A stretch of DNA of 64,000 nt, from the NCBI GenBank assembly GCA_910575275.1, contig CAJTEE010000002.1, forward strand, positions 248,001-312,000, given 5' to 3'. How positions within the stretch are numbered: position 1 is the first letter of the stretch; every line of letters begins with the position of its first letter. The DNA is from Lachnospiraceae bacterium. Its GTDB lineage: Bacteria > Bacillota > Clostridia > Lachnospirales > Lachnospiraceae. The notes beneath the pieces were generated by a model. The model was not told the origin of the DNA. It was given only the letters and a program-made list of their open reading frames with translations, and made no database searches. This document shows, one piece after another, positions 51,803 through 59,840 of the stretch. A program made the position numbers and the translations under genes.

Positions 51803-52912
51803 ATGAATCAAATACGGGTCCTGCATATGACGCCGCCGATCGTCAATAACGGCATATACAGATATATTTTTAATCACTTGGAATACATAGACAGGGAGCG
51901 GTATCGGTTTGAGTTCCTGACCAGAAACGCGAAGGCGCTGGCGGCGACAGAAGAATGCAGAAGGTATGGGGTTGCGATACGGGGCTTTTGCAATACGGAG
52001 CGGAATAATGAGACGGACCTTAGGCGGGAAATTATGGATATTCTGAGCCGTGGATATGACGCGATTCATCTCCACACCAGTTTCTGGAGAGGGTTTTTGA
52101 TCGAACAGATTGCGATGGAAATGAAAATCCCCAAGGTGATCGTACATTCCCACAGCACATGGGTGGATGTGCAGGACGATAGAAAACGGGAAGAAATCCT
52201 GCGGATACACAATGGCTATAAGGAAAAATTTGATTTTACATACGCGACCGATGTATGCGCGTGTTCCCGCCTGGCGGGGGACTGGCTGTACGGGGAGCGG
52301 ATCCCGAGGGAGAAAATACGGATACTGCCCAACGCGATTGACGTGGAGAAATATAGCTTCCGGCCGAAAACCAGGAAAAATCTGCGGAAAAAGCTTGGTT
52401 TGGAAGACCGGATCGTGGTCGGGAGCGTGGGGCGTTACTGTTACCAGAAAAATCAGGAATTTTTGATTAGGGCTTTTGCCAAGGCGAGGGAACGCAATCG
52501 AAAGCTTTTTCTGCTTCTGATCGGCGGGGGAGAATTAAAGGACGAACTGAAGGGACTGGCTGCCGGCCTGGGCTTAAAGGATGCGGTGTGCTGCCTGAAC
52601 TGGCAGGAAAATGTGAGCGACTATTTTCAGGTGATGGATCTGTTTTGTCTGCCGTCCCGGTTTGAAGGGCTGGCAATTACCTCGATTGAGGCGCAGGCCG
52701 CGGGGCTGCCCTGCTTTTTGTCGGATCCGATATCCAGGGAGGCGCAAGTGACGGATCTGATTACTTTCCTGCCGTTGGAGGAGCAGGTTTGGGCGGAAAG
52801 GATGATGGAGAGCCGACAGGCAGGGGAAAGAGACAAAAAGGACATGGAGCTGGCACAGGCAGGATATGACATCAGAACCGCGGTGAAAAAACTGGAGAAT
52901 CTTTATGGGTAA
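51803..52912 (+). CDS. GT4 family glycosyltransferase
   Basis: A 369-residue GT-B enzyme. The N-terminal half has VLHMTPPIVNNGIYRYIFNH and KVIVHSHSTW; the C-terminal half has ILPNAIDVEKY, VVGSVGRYCYQKNQEFLI, LLLIGGGELKDEL and DLFCLPSRFEGLAITSIEAQ with the family's E-x7-E sugar-nucleotide contact. Retaining transferase, cytoplasmic. ATG at 51803 lies seven bases after AAAGGAGAG; an ATG six bases upstream is too close to it. Confidence 0.9.
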   Translation: MNQIRVLHMTPPIVNNGIYRYIFNHLEYIDRERYRFEFLTRNAKALAATEECRRYGVAIRGFCNTERNNETDLRREIMDILSRGYDAIHLHTSFWRGFLIEQIAMEMKIPKVIVHSHSTWVDVQDDRKREEILRIHNGYKEKFDFTYATDVCACSRLAGDWLYGERIPREKIRILPNAIDVEKYSFRPKTRKNLRKKLGLEDRIVVGSVGRYCYQKNQEFLIRAFAKARERNRKLFLLLIGGGELKDELKGLAAGLGLKDAVCCLNWQENVSDYFQVMDLFCLPSRFEGLAITSIEAQAAGLPCFLSDPISREAQVTDLITFLPLEEQVWAERMMESRQAGERDKKDMELAQAGYDIRTAVKKLENLYG

Positions 52913-53291
52913 AATGGGGAAGAAAAACGTGTATATTGCAGGGGCGCATTCCAGGGGCCGGACACTGCGGGTTTATCTGGAGTATCTGTATCCGGAGCTG
53001 GAGGTGGAGGCTTTTCTGGTGGATGACAGGTCGGGAAATGCAGAGACAGTCGATGGACTGCCGGTGCGGCTGATCGGGCAGGGATTACATACGGAATATC
53101 CGGTATATATCGGGATGCGTGGGGTGAACCATGAAAAGGTTTCCAAAGAGCTTCAGGCTGTGGGGATGAAGGAGATCATCCCGGTGACGGTGGAACTGGA
53201 CAGGCAGCTTCGAAACGAATACGTCCGCAGATGCGCGAAAGAGCAAGGGAAAACGTTCTGTATCATAGACGAGCTGCCGGCGGGAGAATAA
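52905..53291 (+). CDS. Small protein made of one Rossmann-like module
   Basis: A 128-residue protein that is nearly the whole module: KNVYIAGAHSRGRTLRVYLE, VEAFLVDDRSGNAETVDG, PVYIGMRGVNHEKVSKEL, then IIPVTVELDRQLRNEYVRR. It overlaps the GT4 gene by eight bases. The free-standing form suggests that the module is a separate protein partner or sensor, but no function is known to me. Confidence 0.7.
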   Translation: MGKMGKKNVYIAGAHSRGRTLRVYLEYLYPELEVEAFLVDDRSGNAETVDGLPVRLIGQGLHTEYPVYIGMRGVNHEKVSKELQAVGMKEIIPVTVELDRQLRNEYVRRCAKEQGKTFCIIDELPAGE

Positions 53292-53378
53292 GGAAACTGC
53301 CGAGGACTCTCGGAGTCTCCTTGTGCCTGGATTTGTCAGATGCTTCCGAGAGTGTTCTGTTCTGATATGGAGGGAAAT

Positions 53379-54077
53379 ATGCAGAAAAAAACGGCCAGAA
53401 TTTATGTGGCAAGCTCCGTTTTGGACAAGCCGCTAGAGGACAGCTATACATTGATAAAAGAAGAAGCGGTTTTACAGGTGGGGGCGGCGTTGACAGAGAA
53501 ACGATTGCCGCAGGCAGCGTTTTTGGACTGCGAAGGGGACAACATATCACATAAGAACAGGCAGTACTGCGAACTTACGGGGCTTTACTGGATTTGGAAA
53601 AACGCGGTCGAGGATTACGTGGGTCTGGTGCATTACAGGCGGCATTTTCTGCTGCCCGATCACTGGTTTGAGCGGATGGTGGGGAATCGGGTTGATGTGA
53701 TTCTGCCCGTGCCTCTGTATGTCGCGCCGAGCATTGCGGGAAATTACAGGGAGAGGCATACCGCATCGGACTGGGACTGTCTGATGGCGTATTTTAAGAC
53801 GAATATCCTGGATGAGTATGAAGAAGCGCGGCATTTTTTCGATGGGAACCTATATTCGCCCTGCAATATGCTGATAGCGAAAAAAGAGGCGCTTGACAGT
53901 CTGTGCGAGTGGATGTTTCCAATCGTTTCTGCAGTAGCGGAGCATGGTGGAGAAAAAGGGGACGCACACCAGAACCGGTATCCTGGATTTGTCTCGGAGC
54001 GGCTTATCACGTATTTCTTTGAGAGCCACAGGGGAAAGTACAGGGTCGTGTATGCCAATAAGAATTTTTTGAGGTAG
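53379..54077 (+). CDS. DUF4422 family glycosyltransferase-like protein
   Basis: A 232-residue protein. The family's core is visible: NRQYCELTGLYWIWKN, VGLVHYRRHFLL, NLYSPCNMLIAKKEAL, PGFVSERLITYFFES. DUF4422 proteins occur in polysaccharide loci and are treated as galactosyl-type transferases. GGAGGG precedes the ATG at 53379; the longer frame from 53340 has none. It is the last gene of the cluster, followed by mobile-element debris. Confidence 0.85.
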   Translation: MQKKTARIYVASSVLDKPLEDSYTLIKEEAVLQVGAALTEKRLPQAAFLDCEGDNISHKNRQYCELTGLYWIWKNAVEDYVGLVHYRRHFLLPDHWFERMVGNRVDVILPVPLYVAPSIAGNYRERHTASDWDCLMAYFKTNILDEYEEARHFFDGNLYSPCNMLIAKKEALDSLCEWMFPIVSAVAEHGGEKGDAHQNRYPGFVSERLITYFFESHRGKYRVVYANKNFLR

Positions 54078-54084
54078 GAGACAG

Positions 54085-54425
54085 CAAAAATGGAGCGAAA
54101 TAATCCCCCAGTATATGATTAGCCTTTAACTGCCTGGAGAAGCCTACAAAGGAATAGAAAGTATGGGTGGCATAGGATTCTCGGTGTCCTTCCTGTGGCT
54201 ACACTTCACCTTGTCATTGTGCCAGTGTGTATAAGGACGGATCACTCTGTGCCGGATGCCATGCTGCTCCAGAGATGTACCTGGAAAAGAGTGGGCCTGT
54301 CCCTGTGAGTGGTGAAGCGGTTTGTGAACGCGGCACCGTTGTCGGTCTGGATGCACTCAATGGAGCAGAAACCCTGGAAAATCAGACACACTCCAAAAGG
54401 AAACGCCGCCTGTAAAATGACAGTG
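54085..54425 (-). pseudogene. Degenerate DDE transposase (integrase-core, IS481/IS3-like)
   Basis: The minus strand shows fragments of an integrase core in at least three reading frames: ECIQTDNGAAFTNRF (second catalytic Asp), EQHGIRHRVIRPYTHWHNDK then VKCSHRKDTEN, and THTFYSFVGFSRQLKANH. Intact members read about NGKVERSHRKD, so the third catalytic Glu is now Lys. The element is dead and no inverted termini were seen. It marks the border of the glycan cluster. Confidence 0.8.
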
Positions 54426-54460
54426 CAGCGTTCCTTTCTGTGGGACTTATGGTACGATGT

Positions 54461-54618
54461 TCAAACTTGTTGTAATAATTCCCAAAATTCCAATTTTGCC
54501 TTTAATATATCTAATTGATAATCAAGCTCTTTATCCCTGTTTGGCGCTGTCTTGATCCTTTGCAGATTTGTATACATATATCAATTACGTTGTTGATCAT
54601 TTCTTTATCACTTGGCAT
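54461..54618 (-). pseudogene. Small frameshifted gene
   Basis: A strong AGGAGGTG precedes an ATG at 54618 reading MPSDKEMINNVIDICIQIC. The frame stops after 35 codons, but a neighbouring frame continues as QRIKTAPNRDKELDYQLDIL, then KAKLEFWELLQQV and stop at 54461, so the original protein was about 52 residues. Function unknown. Confidence 0.55.
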
Positions 54619-54676
54619 GATTACACCTCCTGTGGAGACATATTATGATTCGGTTAACCAATAGTATATATTCCGC

Positions 54677-55132
54677 TTACTCGATCTCCTTATAAAGATA
54701 TGCATTCAAAATATTCTGTGGGGCGTCGTAGTAGAAGCTGCTGTTATAGTCGTCGATTTTATCGCTCACAAAGGAGTTATAAGCGGCGATCAGAGCGTCT
54801 ATGACCCCCATGTCTTTTTCTTTTGCAATACCGAGAACCAGCCGCTTGTATACCTTTCCGATATCCCAGTGGCTGGGGACGGCATAGCGGCAGGCCATTA
54901 CATTGTCAAAGGTTCCCTTTTTAATCCCTGCAGCAGCGATGAAATCATCGCTGACGCGGTCGATGCTGTCGCTGTGATAGACGTCGGCCAGATCATAAAT
55001 TTTAGTGAGCAGTACCTTTCCAAGCGCGTTTACAATGTCGGCTCTGCGATTGGTTGTCCTTCGGGCCATGTAATCAATCAGGCTGCAGGTGAAGAACAGA
55101 TCATTCTCCTTTGAGTTTTCGCGTCCGGTCAT
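54677..55132 (-). CDS. Conserved hypothetical protein linked to a decayed toxin-like gene
   Basis: A 151-residue protein starting MTGRENSKENDLFFTCSLID. The body has ADIVNALGKVLLTKIYDLAD, DNVMACRYAVPSHWDIGKVY, KRLVLGIAKEKDM and SFVSDKIDDYNSSFYYD. I recall this family near DUF3990/DUF3791-type genes in Lachnospiraceae, but give it no function. The ATG follows GAGGAGG and overlaps the stop of the remnant upstream by two bases, a normal coupled arrangement. Longer frame starts further upstream are rejected as they lie in the remnant. Confidence 0.75.
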   Translation of the reverse strand: MTGRENSKENDLFFTCSLIDYMARRTTNRRADIVNALGKVLLTKIYDLADVYHSDSIDRVSDDFIAAAGIKKGTFDNVMACRYAVPSHWDIGKVYKRLVLGIAKEKDMGVIDALIAAYNSFVSDKIDDYNSSFYYDAPQNILNAYLYKEIE

Positions 55133-55285
55133 TTCAGGGATACCTCCTCGCTTGACACATATTCCAGGCATTTTAAAGCGGCAGGGGAGCAGAAACTGAT
55201 CTGGTGCGTCGGATATTTGAACTTTGCCAGACTCCAGAACTGTTCGCGGGTCAAAATTCCAAGGAATGATTGAACACGAATTTTT
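55129..55285 (-). pseudogene. C-terminal remnant of a DUF3990-like (ADP-ribosyltransferase-like toxin family) gene
   Basis: On the minus strand this frame reads VQSFLGILTREQFWSLAKFK, then YPTHQISFCSPAALKCLEYV and ends SSEEVSLK. From memory this matches the end of DUF3990 proteins (a REAFWALAKFKYPTHQISFHT-like tail). Only about 50 residues remain. Its stop overlaps the next gene's start. Confidence 0.6.
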
Positions 55286-55288
55286 TGT

Positions 55289-55316
55289 TTGCTTTTAAGA
55301 AGGTTTATGCTATAAT
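55289..55316 (+). promoter_or_regulatory. Candidate miaB promoter
   Basis: TTGCTT (55289-55294) and TATAAT (55311-55316) with a 16-base spacer. It leaves a leader of about 180 bases, in which only weak hairpins are seen and no known riboswitch is recognised. Confidence 0.6.
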
Positions 55317-55496
55317 AAAAGTCTGGTAAGATTTGAATGAAGGGAAAATGTTACACTTTGTGCGTCACTTCAGGTATGAGACATTCTGAACATAGATAAA
55401 GAAACGAGCCCTTTGGTTTGAGCAATAAAGCTCTACGGTTAAAAACTCATTTCTTTGTTTTGTTATATGTCAGGTGAGGGAGAAAGTCAAGAAAAA

Positions 55497-56969
55497 ATGT
55501 ACAAGGAAATTAATTTAGATAAGATAGATATCCATGCAGGGTCGCCCACAGAGGAACCGGCTAGACAATACTATTTCATGGCAAAATGCCGGGAGTGGGT
55601 CCGGGAGTTTGAAAAGAAAGCCGGCCGCCGCCCGTGCTTTTTTATTCAGACCTTCGGCTGCCAGATGAACGCCCGTGACTCGGAAAAGCTGACGGGGATC
55701 TTGAAGGAGATCGGCTTTGCAGAAGGGGCGGATGAGGCGTCTGATTTTGTCCTTTATAATACCTGTACGGTCCGTGAAAATGCCAATCTGCGGGTCTATG
55801 GCCGCCTGGGCCATCTAAACGGCCTCAAAAAGAAGAATCCCGGGATGCTGATCGCACTCTGCGGCTGTATGATGCAGGAGCCGGAGGTCGTGGAGAAGAT
55901 TCAAAAGAGCTACCGGTTTGTGGATCTCGTATTCGGCACGCATAATATTTTTAAGCTCGCTGAGCTTTTATACCGCCGTATCGAGGAAAAGGGGCCGGTG
56001 ATCGACGTCTGGGAGGGAACCGATGCGATTGTCGAGGAGCTTCCGGCGAGGCGTAAATATCCGTTTAAATCCGGCGTCAACATCATGTTCGGCTGCAACA
56101 ATTTCTGCAGCTACTGCATCGTCCCCTATGTACGGGGGCGTGAGCGAAGCCGAAGCCCGGAGGATATTATAAAAGAGATCCGGGGGCTTGTGGCAGACGG
56201 CGTCGTCGAGGTGATGCTGTTAGGACAGAATGTCAACTCCTACGGGAAGACATTCAAGGAACCGATGAGCTTTGCCTGGCTCCTTCGTGAGGTCGAAAAG
56301 ATCGAGGGCCTGGAGCGGATCCGCTTTATGACGTCGCATCCGAAGGACTTGTCGGATGAGCTCATCGAGGTTATGAAGCAGTCAAAAAAGATCTGCCGTC
56401 ATCTGCATCTGCCGCTTCAGTCGGGCAGTACGCGGATCTTACAGAAGATGAACCGAAAATACACAAAGGAGCAGTATCTTGCGCTTGTGGACAGGCTGCG
56501 TGCGGCGATCCCGGATATCGCTCTCACGACCGATCTGATCGTCGGCTTTCCGGGAGAGACGGAGGAGGATTTTTTGGAAACGCTCGATGCAGTCAGGCGT
56601 GTTCGGTATGACAGCGCATTTACCTTCCTTTATTCCAGACGGACTGGGACTGTAGCGGCTAAGATGGAGGAGCAGGTGCCGGAGGAGATCATGAAGGAGC
56701 GGTTTGACCGCCTTTTAAAGGAAGTACAGGAGGCCGCAGGGGAAGCAATCCTGCGCGATCTGCACACCGTGCAGAAAGCCCTCGTGGAGGAAGTGGATAC
56801 GCATGAAAGCGGGTATTTGACCGGACGTCTGTCCGGCAATACAGTCGTGCATTTCCCGGGAGATCCGTCCCTTGTAGGCTCGATTGTGGAGGTATCTCTC
56901 GACGAGGCAAAGGGCTTTTACTATATCGGGACAATGGTAACTGCAGGCGCTGGTTTGGCAGAAGGCTGA
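55497..56969 (+). CDS. miaB: tRNA-2-methylthio-N6-dimethylallyladenosine synthase
   Basis: A 490-residue radical SAM methylthiotransferase that adds a methylthio group at A37 of tRNAs after MiaA acts. It has the N-terminal UPF0004 domain (FIQTFGCQMNARDSEKL), the radical SAM cluster CNNFCSYC near residue 199, then LPLQSGSTRILQKMNRKYT, and a C-terminal TRAM domain. The ATG at 55497 matches the MYKEINLDKI-type start of relatives; GAGGGAG lies about 14 bases upstream. A 42-base upstream extension is possible. MiaA, its partner in the same modification, lies 5 kb downstream. Confidence 0.95.
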   Translation: MYKEINLDKIDIHAGSPTEEPARQYYFMAKCREWVREFEKKAGRRPCFFIQTFGCQMNARDSEKLTGILKEIGFAEGADEASDFVLYNTCTVRENANLRVYGRLGHLNGLKKKNPGMLIALCGCMMQEPEVVEKIQKSYRFVDLVFGTHNIFKLAELLYRRIEEKGPVIDVWEGTDAIVEELPARRKYPFKSGVNIMFGCNNFCSYCIVPYVRGRERSRSPEDIIKEIRGLVADGVVEVMLLGQNVNSYGKTFKEPMSFAWLLREVEKIEGLERIRFMTSHPKDLSDELIEVMKQSKKICRHLHLPLQSGSTRILQKMNRKYTKEQYLALVDRLRAAIPDIALTTDLIVGFPGETEEDFLETLDAVRRVRYDSAFTFLYSRRTGTVAAKMEEQVPEEIMKERFDRLLKEVQEAAGEAILRDLHTVQKALVEEVDTHESGYLTGRLSGNTVVHFPGDPSLVGSIVEVSLDEAKGFYYIGTMVTAGAGLAEG

Positions 56970-57052
56970 ACCGGCTGCCGAAACAGGAAGGGCGGCGGCC
57001 GGGAGAGACCGGCTGGCTGCGCTTCCTGCTTTGATTATGTAACATCCAGCCA

Positions 57053-57076
57053 AACGCGCCAGTGAAGCGTTTGGCC
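57053..57076 (+). terminator. Weak hairpin after miaB
   Basis: CCAAACGC with GCGTTTGG around an eight- to nine-base loop. It is followed by CCGGATTTTC, without a proper U-run, so it is only a weak terminator or pause site ahead of mutS. Confidence 0.4.
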
Positions 57077-57111
57077 GGATTTTCAGCAATAAGGCAGGTG
57101 GGAGAACAAAC

Positions 57112-59766
57112 GTGGCACAGTTATCACCAATGATGGCACAGTACCTTGAGACGAAGAAGCAGTATCCGGACTGTATTCTGTTTTATCGGCTCGGGGATTT
57201 TTATGAGATGTTTTTTGAGGACGCCCAGACGGTGTCCAGGGAGCTTGAGCTTACGCTGACCGGAAAGGACTGCGGCCTGGAGGAACGCGCGCCGATGTGC
57301 GGCGTCCCCTACCACGCGGTGGAGGGGTATTTAAGCCGTCTGGTACAGAAGGGCTACAAGGTGGCGATCGCGGAACAGATCGGGGACCCGAAGGCGGCAA
57401 AGGGGCTTGTAAAGCGAGAGGTCATACGAGTCGTAACGCCCGGTACCATCACCAACGCCGAAGCGCTTGACGAGACGAAAAACAATTACCTGATGGCGGT
57501 CGTCTGTATGGAGAACAGCTACGGGATTGCGACGGTTGACATCACAACCGGCGATTTTTTTGTCACGGAGGTAGCCGCAAAACGGGCTTTTCTCGATGAA
57601 ATCAACCGGTTTTCTCCTTCAGAGATGATCTGCAATGACGCCTTATGCATGTCGGGGGTCGATATGGAGGAGCTCAAGGAACGCTGCGGGCTGGCCGTAT
57701 CCGTGTTAGAGGGACGTTATTTTTCCGACGATACCTGCAGAAGGGTTTTAAAGGAGCACTTTCATGTCGCAAGCCTGGACGGAATGGGCCTTGCCGATTA
57801 CGAGCTGGGAACGATCGCGGCGGGCTGCATTCTTGAGTACCTCTATGAGACGCAGAAGAACGATCTGTCGCATTTGACCGGGATTAAGCCCTATACGACG
57901 GGGCAGTTTATGATGGTAGACACCTCGACCAGGCGGAACCTGGAGCTTGTGGAGACTCTGCGGGAGAAGCAGAAGCGCGGCTCGCTCCTTTGGGTGCTGG
58001 ACCGCACGAAGACGGCCATGGGCGCCAGGCTTCTGCGTAGCTTCATCGAACAGCCCCTGATCGTAAAGGAGGAGATCGAGCGCCGCCAGGAGGCCGTGGA
58101 GGAGCTCAACATGAATTATATTTCCCGTGAGGAGATCCGCGAATACCTGCATTCGATCTATGACCTGGAGCGGCTCATGGGACGTATCAGCTACCGGACG
58201 GCTAACCCGCGGGATCTGCTGGCGTTCAAGAATTCTCTGGAGATGCTGCCGCACATCCGACAGCTTCTAGGCGAGTTTTCCGGCAGCCTTTTACAGGAGA
58301 TCCAGGCGGATCTGGACCCGCTTACGGACCTTTGGGAGCTCATCGACTCCGCGATCGTCGAGGAGCCGCCGATTACGGTCCGTGAGGGCAATATTATAAA
58401 GGATGGCTTCCACGAGGAGGTGGACCGCTATCGCAGCGCAAAGACGGAGGGCAAGGGCTGGCTTGCCGGACTGGAAGCCGAGGAAAAGGAAAAAACCGGC
58501 ATTAAAAACTTAAAGATCAAGTTCAACCGGGTATTCGGCTACTATTTTGAGGTGACAAATTCGTTCAAGGACATGGTGCCGGATTACTTTATCCGCAAGC
58601 AGACGCTGACAAACGCCGAGCGCTATACGACCGACCGGTTAAAGGAGCTTGAGGAGATCATCATGGGGGCCGAGGACCGGCTTGCGACGCTCGAATATGA
58701 TCTATTCTGTGAGGTGCGGGAGAAGATTTCCGCCGAGGTCCTGCGGATCCAGCGCACGGCAAAGGCGATCGCCGGGATCGACGTGTTCGCATCACTCTCG
58801 TCTGTCGCAATGCACAACAATTACGTGAAGCCAAAAATTAACGAAAAGGGCAGTATTCAGATCAAAAACGGCCGCCATCCGGTGGTCGAGCGCATGATGC
58901 GGGATGACCTGTTTGTGGCGAACGACACGTTTTTGGACAACGGAAAAAACCGGATCTCGGTCATCACGGGGCCGAACATGGCCGGAAAGTCCACCTATAT
59001 GCGTCAGACGGCGCTCATCGTACTCATGGCGCAGATCGGGAGCTTTGTGCCGGCCCAGGAAGCCGGCATCGGCATCTGCGACCGGATCTTTACGCGGGTT
59101 GGGGCCTCGGATGATTTGGCGTCGGGACAGAGTACGTTTATGGTGGAGATGACCGAGGTCGCGAATATTCTGCGGAACGCGACGAAAAACAGCCTGCTGG
59201 TGCTGGACGAGATCGGGCGCGGCACCAGCACCTTTGACGGGCTTTCGATCGCCTGGGCGGTCATCGAATACATCAGCAACCCGAAGATCATCGGCGCAAA
59301 GACGCTGTTTGCGACGCATTATCATGAGCTCACGGAGCTCGAGGGGACGGTCGGCGGGGTAAACAATTACTGCATCGCGGTCAAGGAGCAGGGCGACGAT
59401 ATCGTCTTTTTGAGGAAGATCGTAAAGGGCGGCGCAGACAAGAGCTATGGGATCCAGGTCGCGAGGCTGGCCGGCGTGCCGGAGGCGGTGATCGGCCGGG
59501 CGAAGGTGCTCGTCGAGGAGCTGGCGAGCGCCGACATTACGGCTAAGGCCAGAGAAATCGCGGGCCTTGCGGCGCATACCACACAGCACAGGCCGGTGGA
59601 AAAGCCGGATGAGGTCGATTTAAACCAGCTTTCTCTGTTTGACACGGTCAAGGATGATGATGTCATTCAGGAGCTTTCGGAGCTTGAGCTGTCAGCCATG
59701 ACGCCGATCGACGCGTTAAATACCTTATACAGGCTTCAGACGAAAGTAAAGAACCGTTGGCAGTAA
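57112..59766 (+). CDS. mutS: DNA mismatch repair protein MutS
   Basis: An 884-residue mismatch-recognition ATPase. The Phe-x-Glu mismatch-wedging motif is in RLGDFYEMFF (residues about 28-37). The ATPase has Walker A GPNMAGKSTYMRQTA, signature DLASGQSTFMVEMTE, Walker B LLVLDEIGRGTSTFDG and the His switch ATHYHEL. The GTG start follows GGTGGGAG. It is followed by mutL, in the standard order. Confidence 0.98.
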   Translation: MAQLSPMMAQYLETKKQYPDCILFYRLGDFYEMFFEDAQTVSRELELTLTGKDCGLEERAPMCGVPYHAVEGYLSRLVQKGYKVAIAEQIGDPKAAKGLVKREVIRVVTPGTITNAEALDETKNNYLMAVVCMENSYGIATVDITTGDFFVTEVAAKRAFLDEINRFSPSEMICNDALCMSGVDMEELKERCGLAVSVLEGRYFSDDTCRRVLKEHFHVASLDGMGLADYELGTIAAGCILEYLYETQKNDLSHLTGIKPYTTGQFMMVDTSTRRNLELVETLREKQKRGSLLWVLDRTKTAMGARLLRSFIEQPLIVKEEIERRQEAVEELNMNYISREEIREYLHSIYDLERLMGRISYRTANPRDLLAFKNSLEMLPHIRQLLGEFSGSLLQEIQADLDPLTDLWELIDSAIVEEPPITVREGNIIKDGFHEEVDRYRSAKTEGKGWLAGLEAEEKEKTGIKNLKIKFNRVFGYYFEVTNSFKDMVPDYFIRKQTLTNAERYTTDRLKELEEIIMGAEDRLATLEYDLFCEVREKISAEVLRIQRTAKAIAGIDVFASLSSVAMHNNYVKPKINEKGSIQIKNGRHPVVERMMRDDLFVANDTFLDNGKNRISVITGPNMAGKSTYMRQTALIVLMAQIGSFVPAQEAGIGICDRIFTRVGASDDLASGQSTFMVEMTEVANILRNATKNSLLVLDEIGRGTSTFDGLSIAWAVIEYISNPKIIGAKTLFATHYHELTELEGTVGGVNNYCIAVKEQGDDIVFLRKIVKGGADKSYGIQVARLAGVPEAVIGRAKVLVEELASADITAKAREIAGLAAHTTQHRPVEKPDEVDLNQLSLFDTVKDDDVIQELSELELSAMTPIDALNTLYRLQTKVKNRWQ

Positions 59767-59840
59767 CAGCGGATCTGTAACAGTTCAGCCTGCGGCTTCC
59801 CTGCTACGCAGACATTTACTTGGGAGAGGAGAGAAGCGCC

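Noticed and set aside
53292-53378. Inverted repeat ACTCTCGGA / TCCGAGAGT between the last two glycan genes
   Set aside because: The 9 bp arms are separated by about 30 bases and no T-run follows, so I could not call a terminator.
58792-59589. Long minus-strand frame opposite mutS
   Set aside because: Antisense shadow of the mutS ATPase domain, composition biased and without family motifs.
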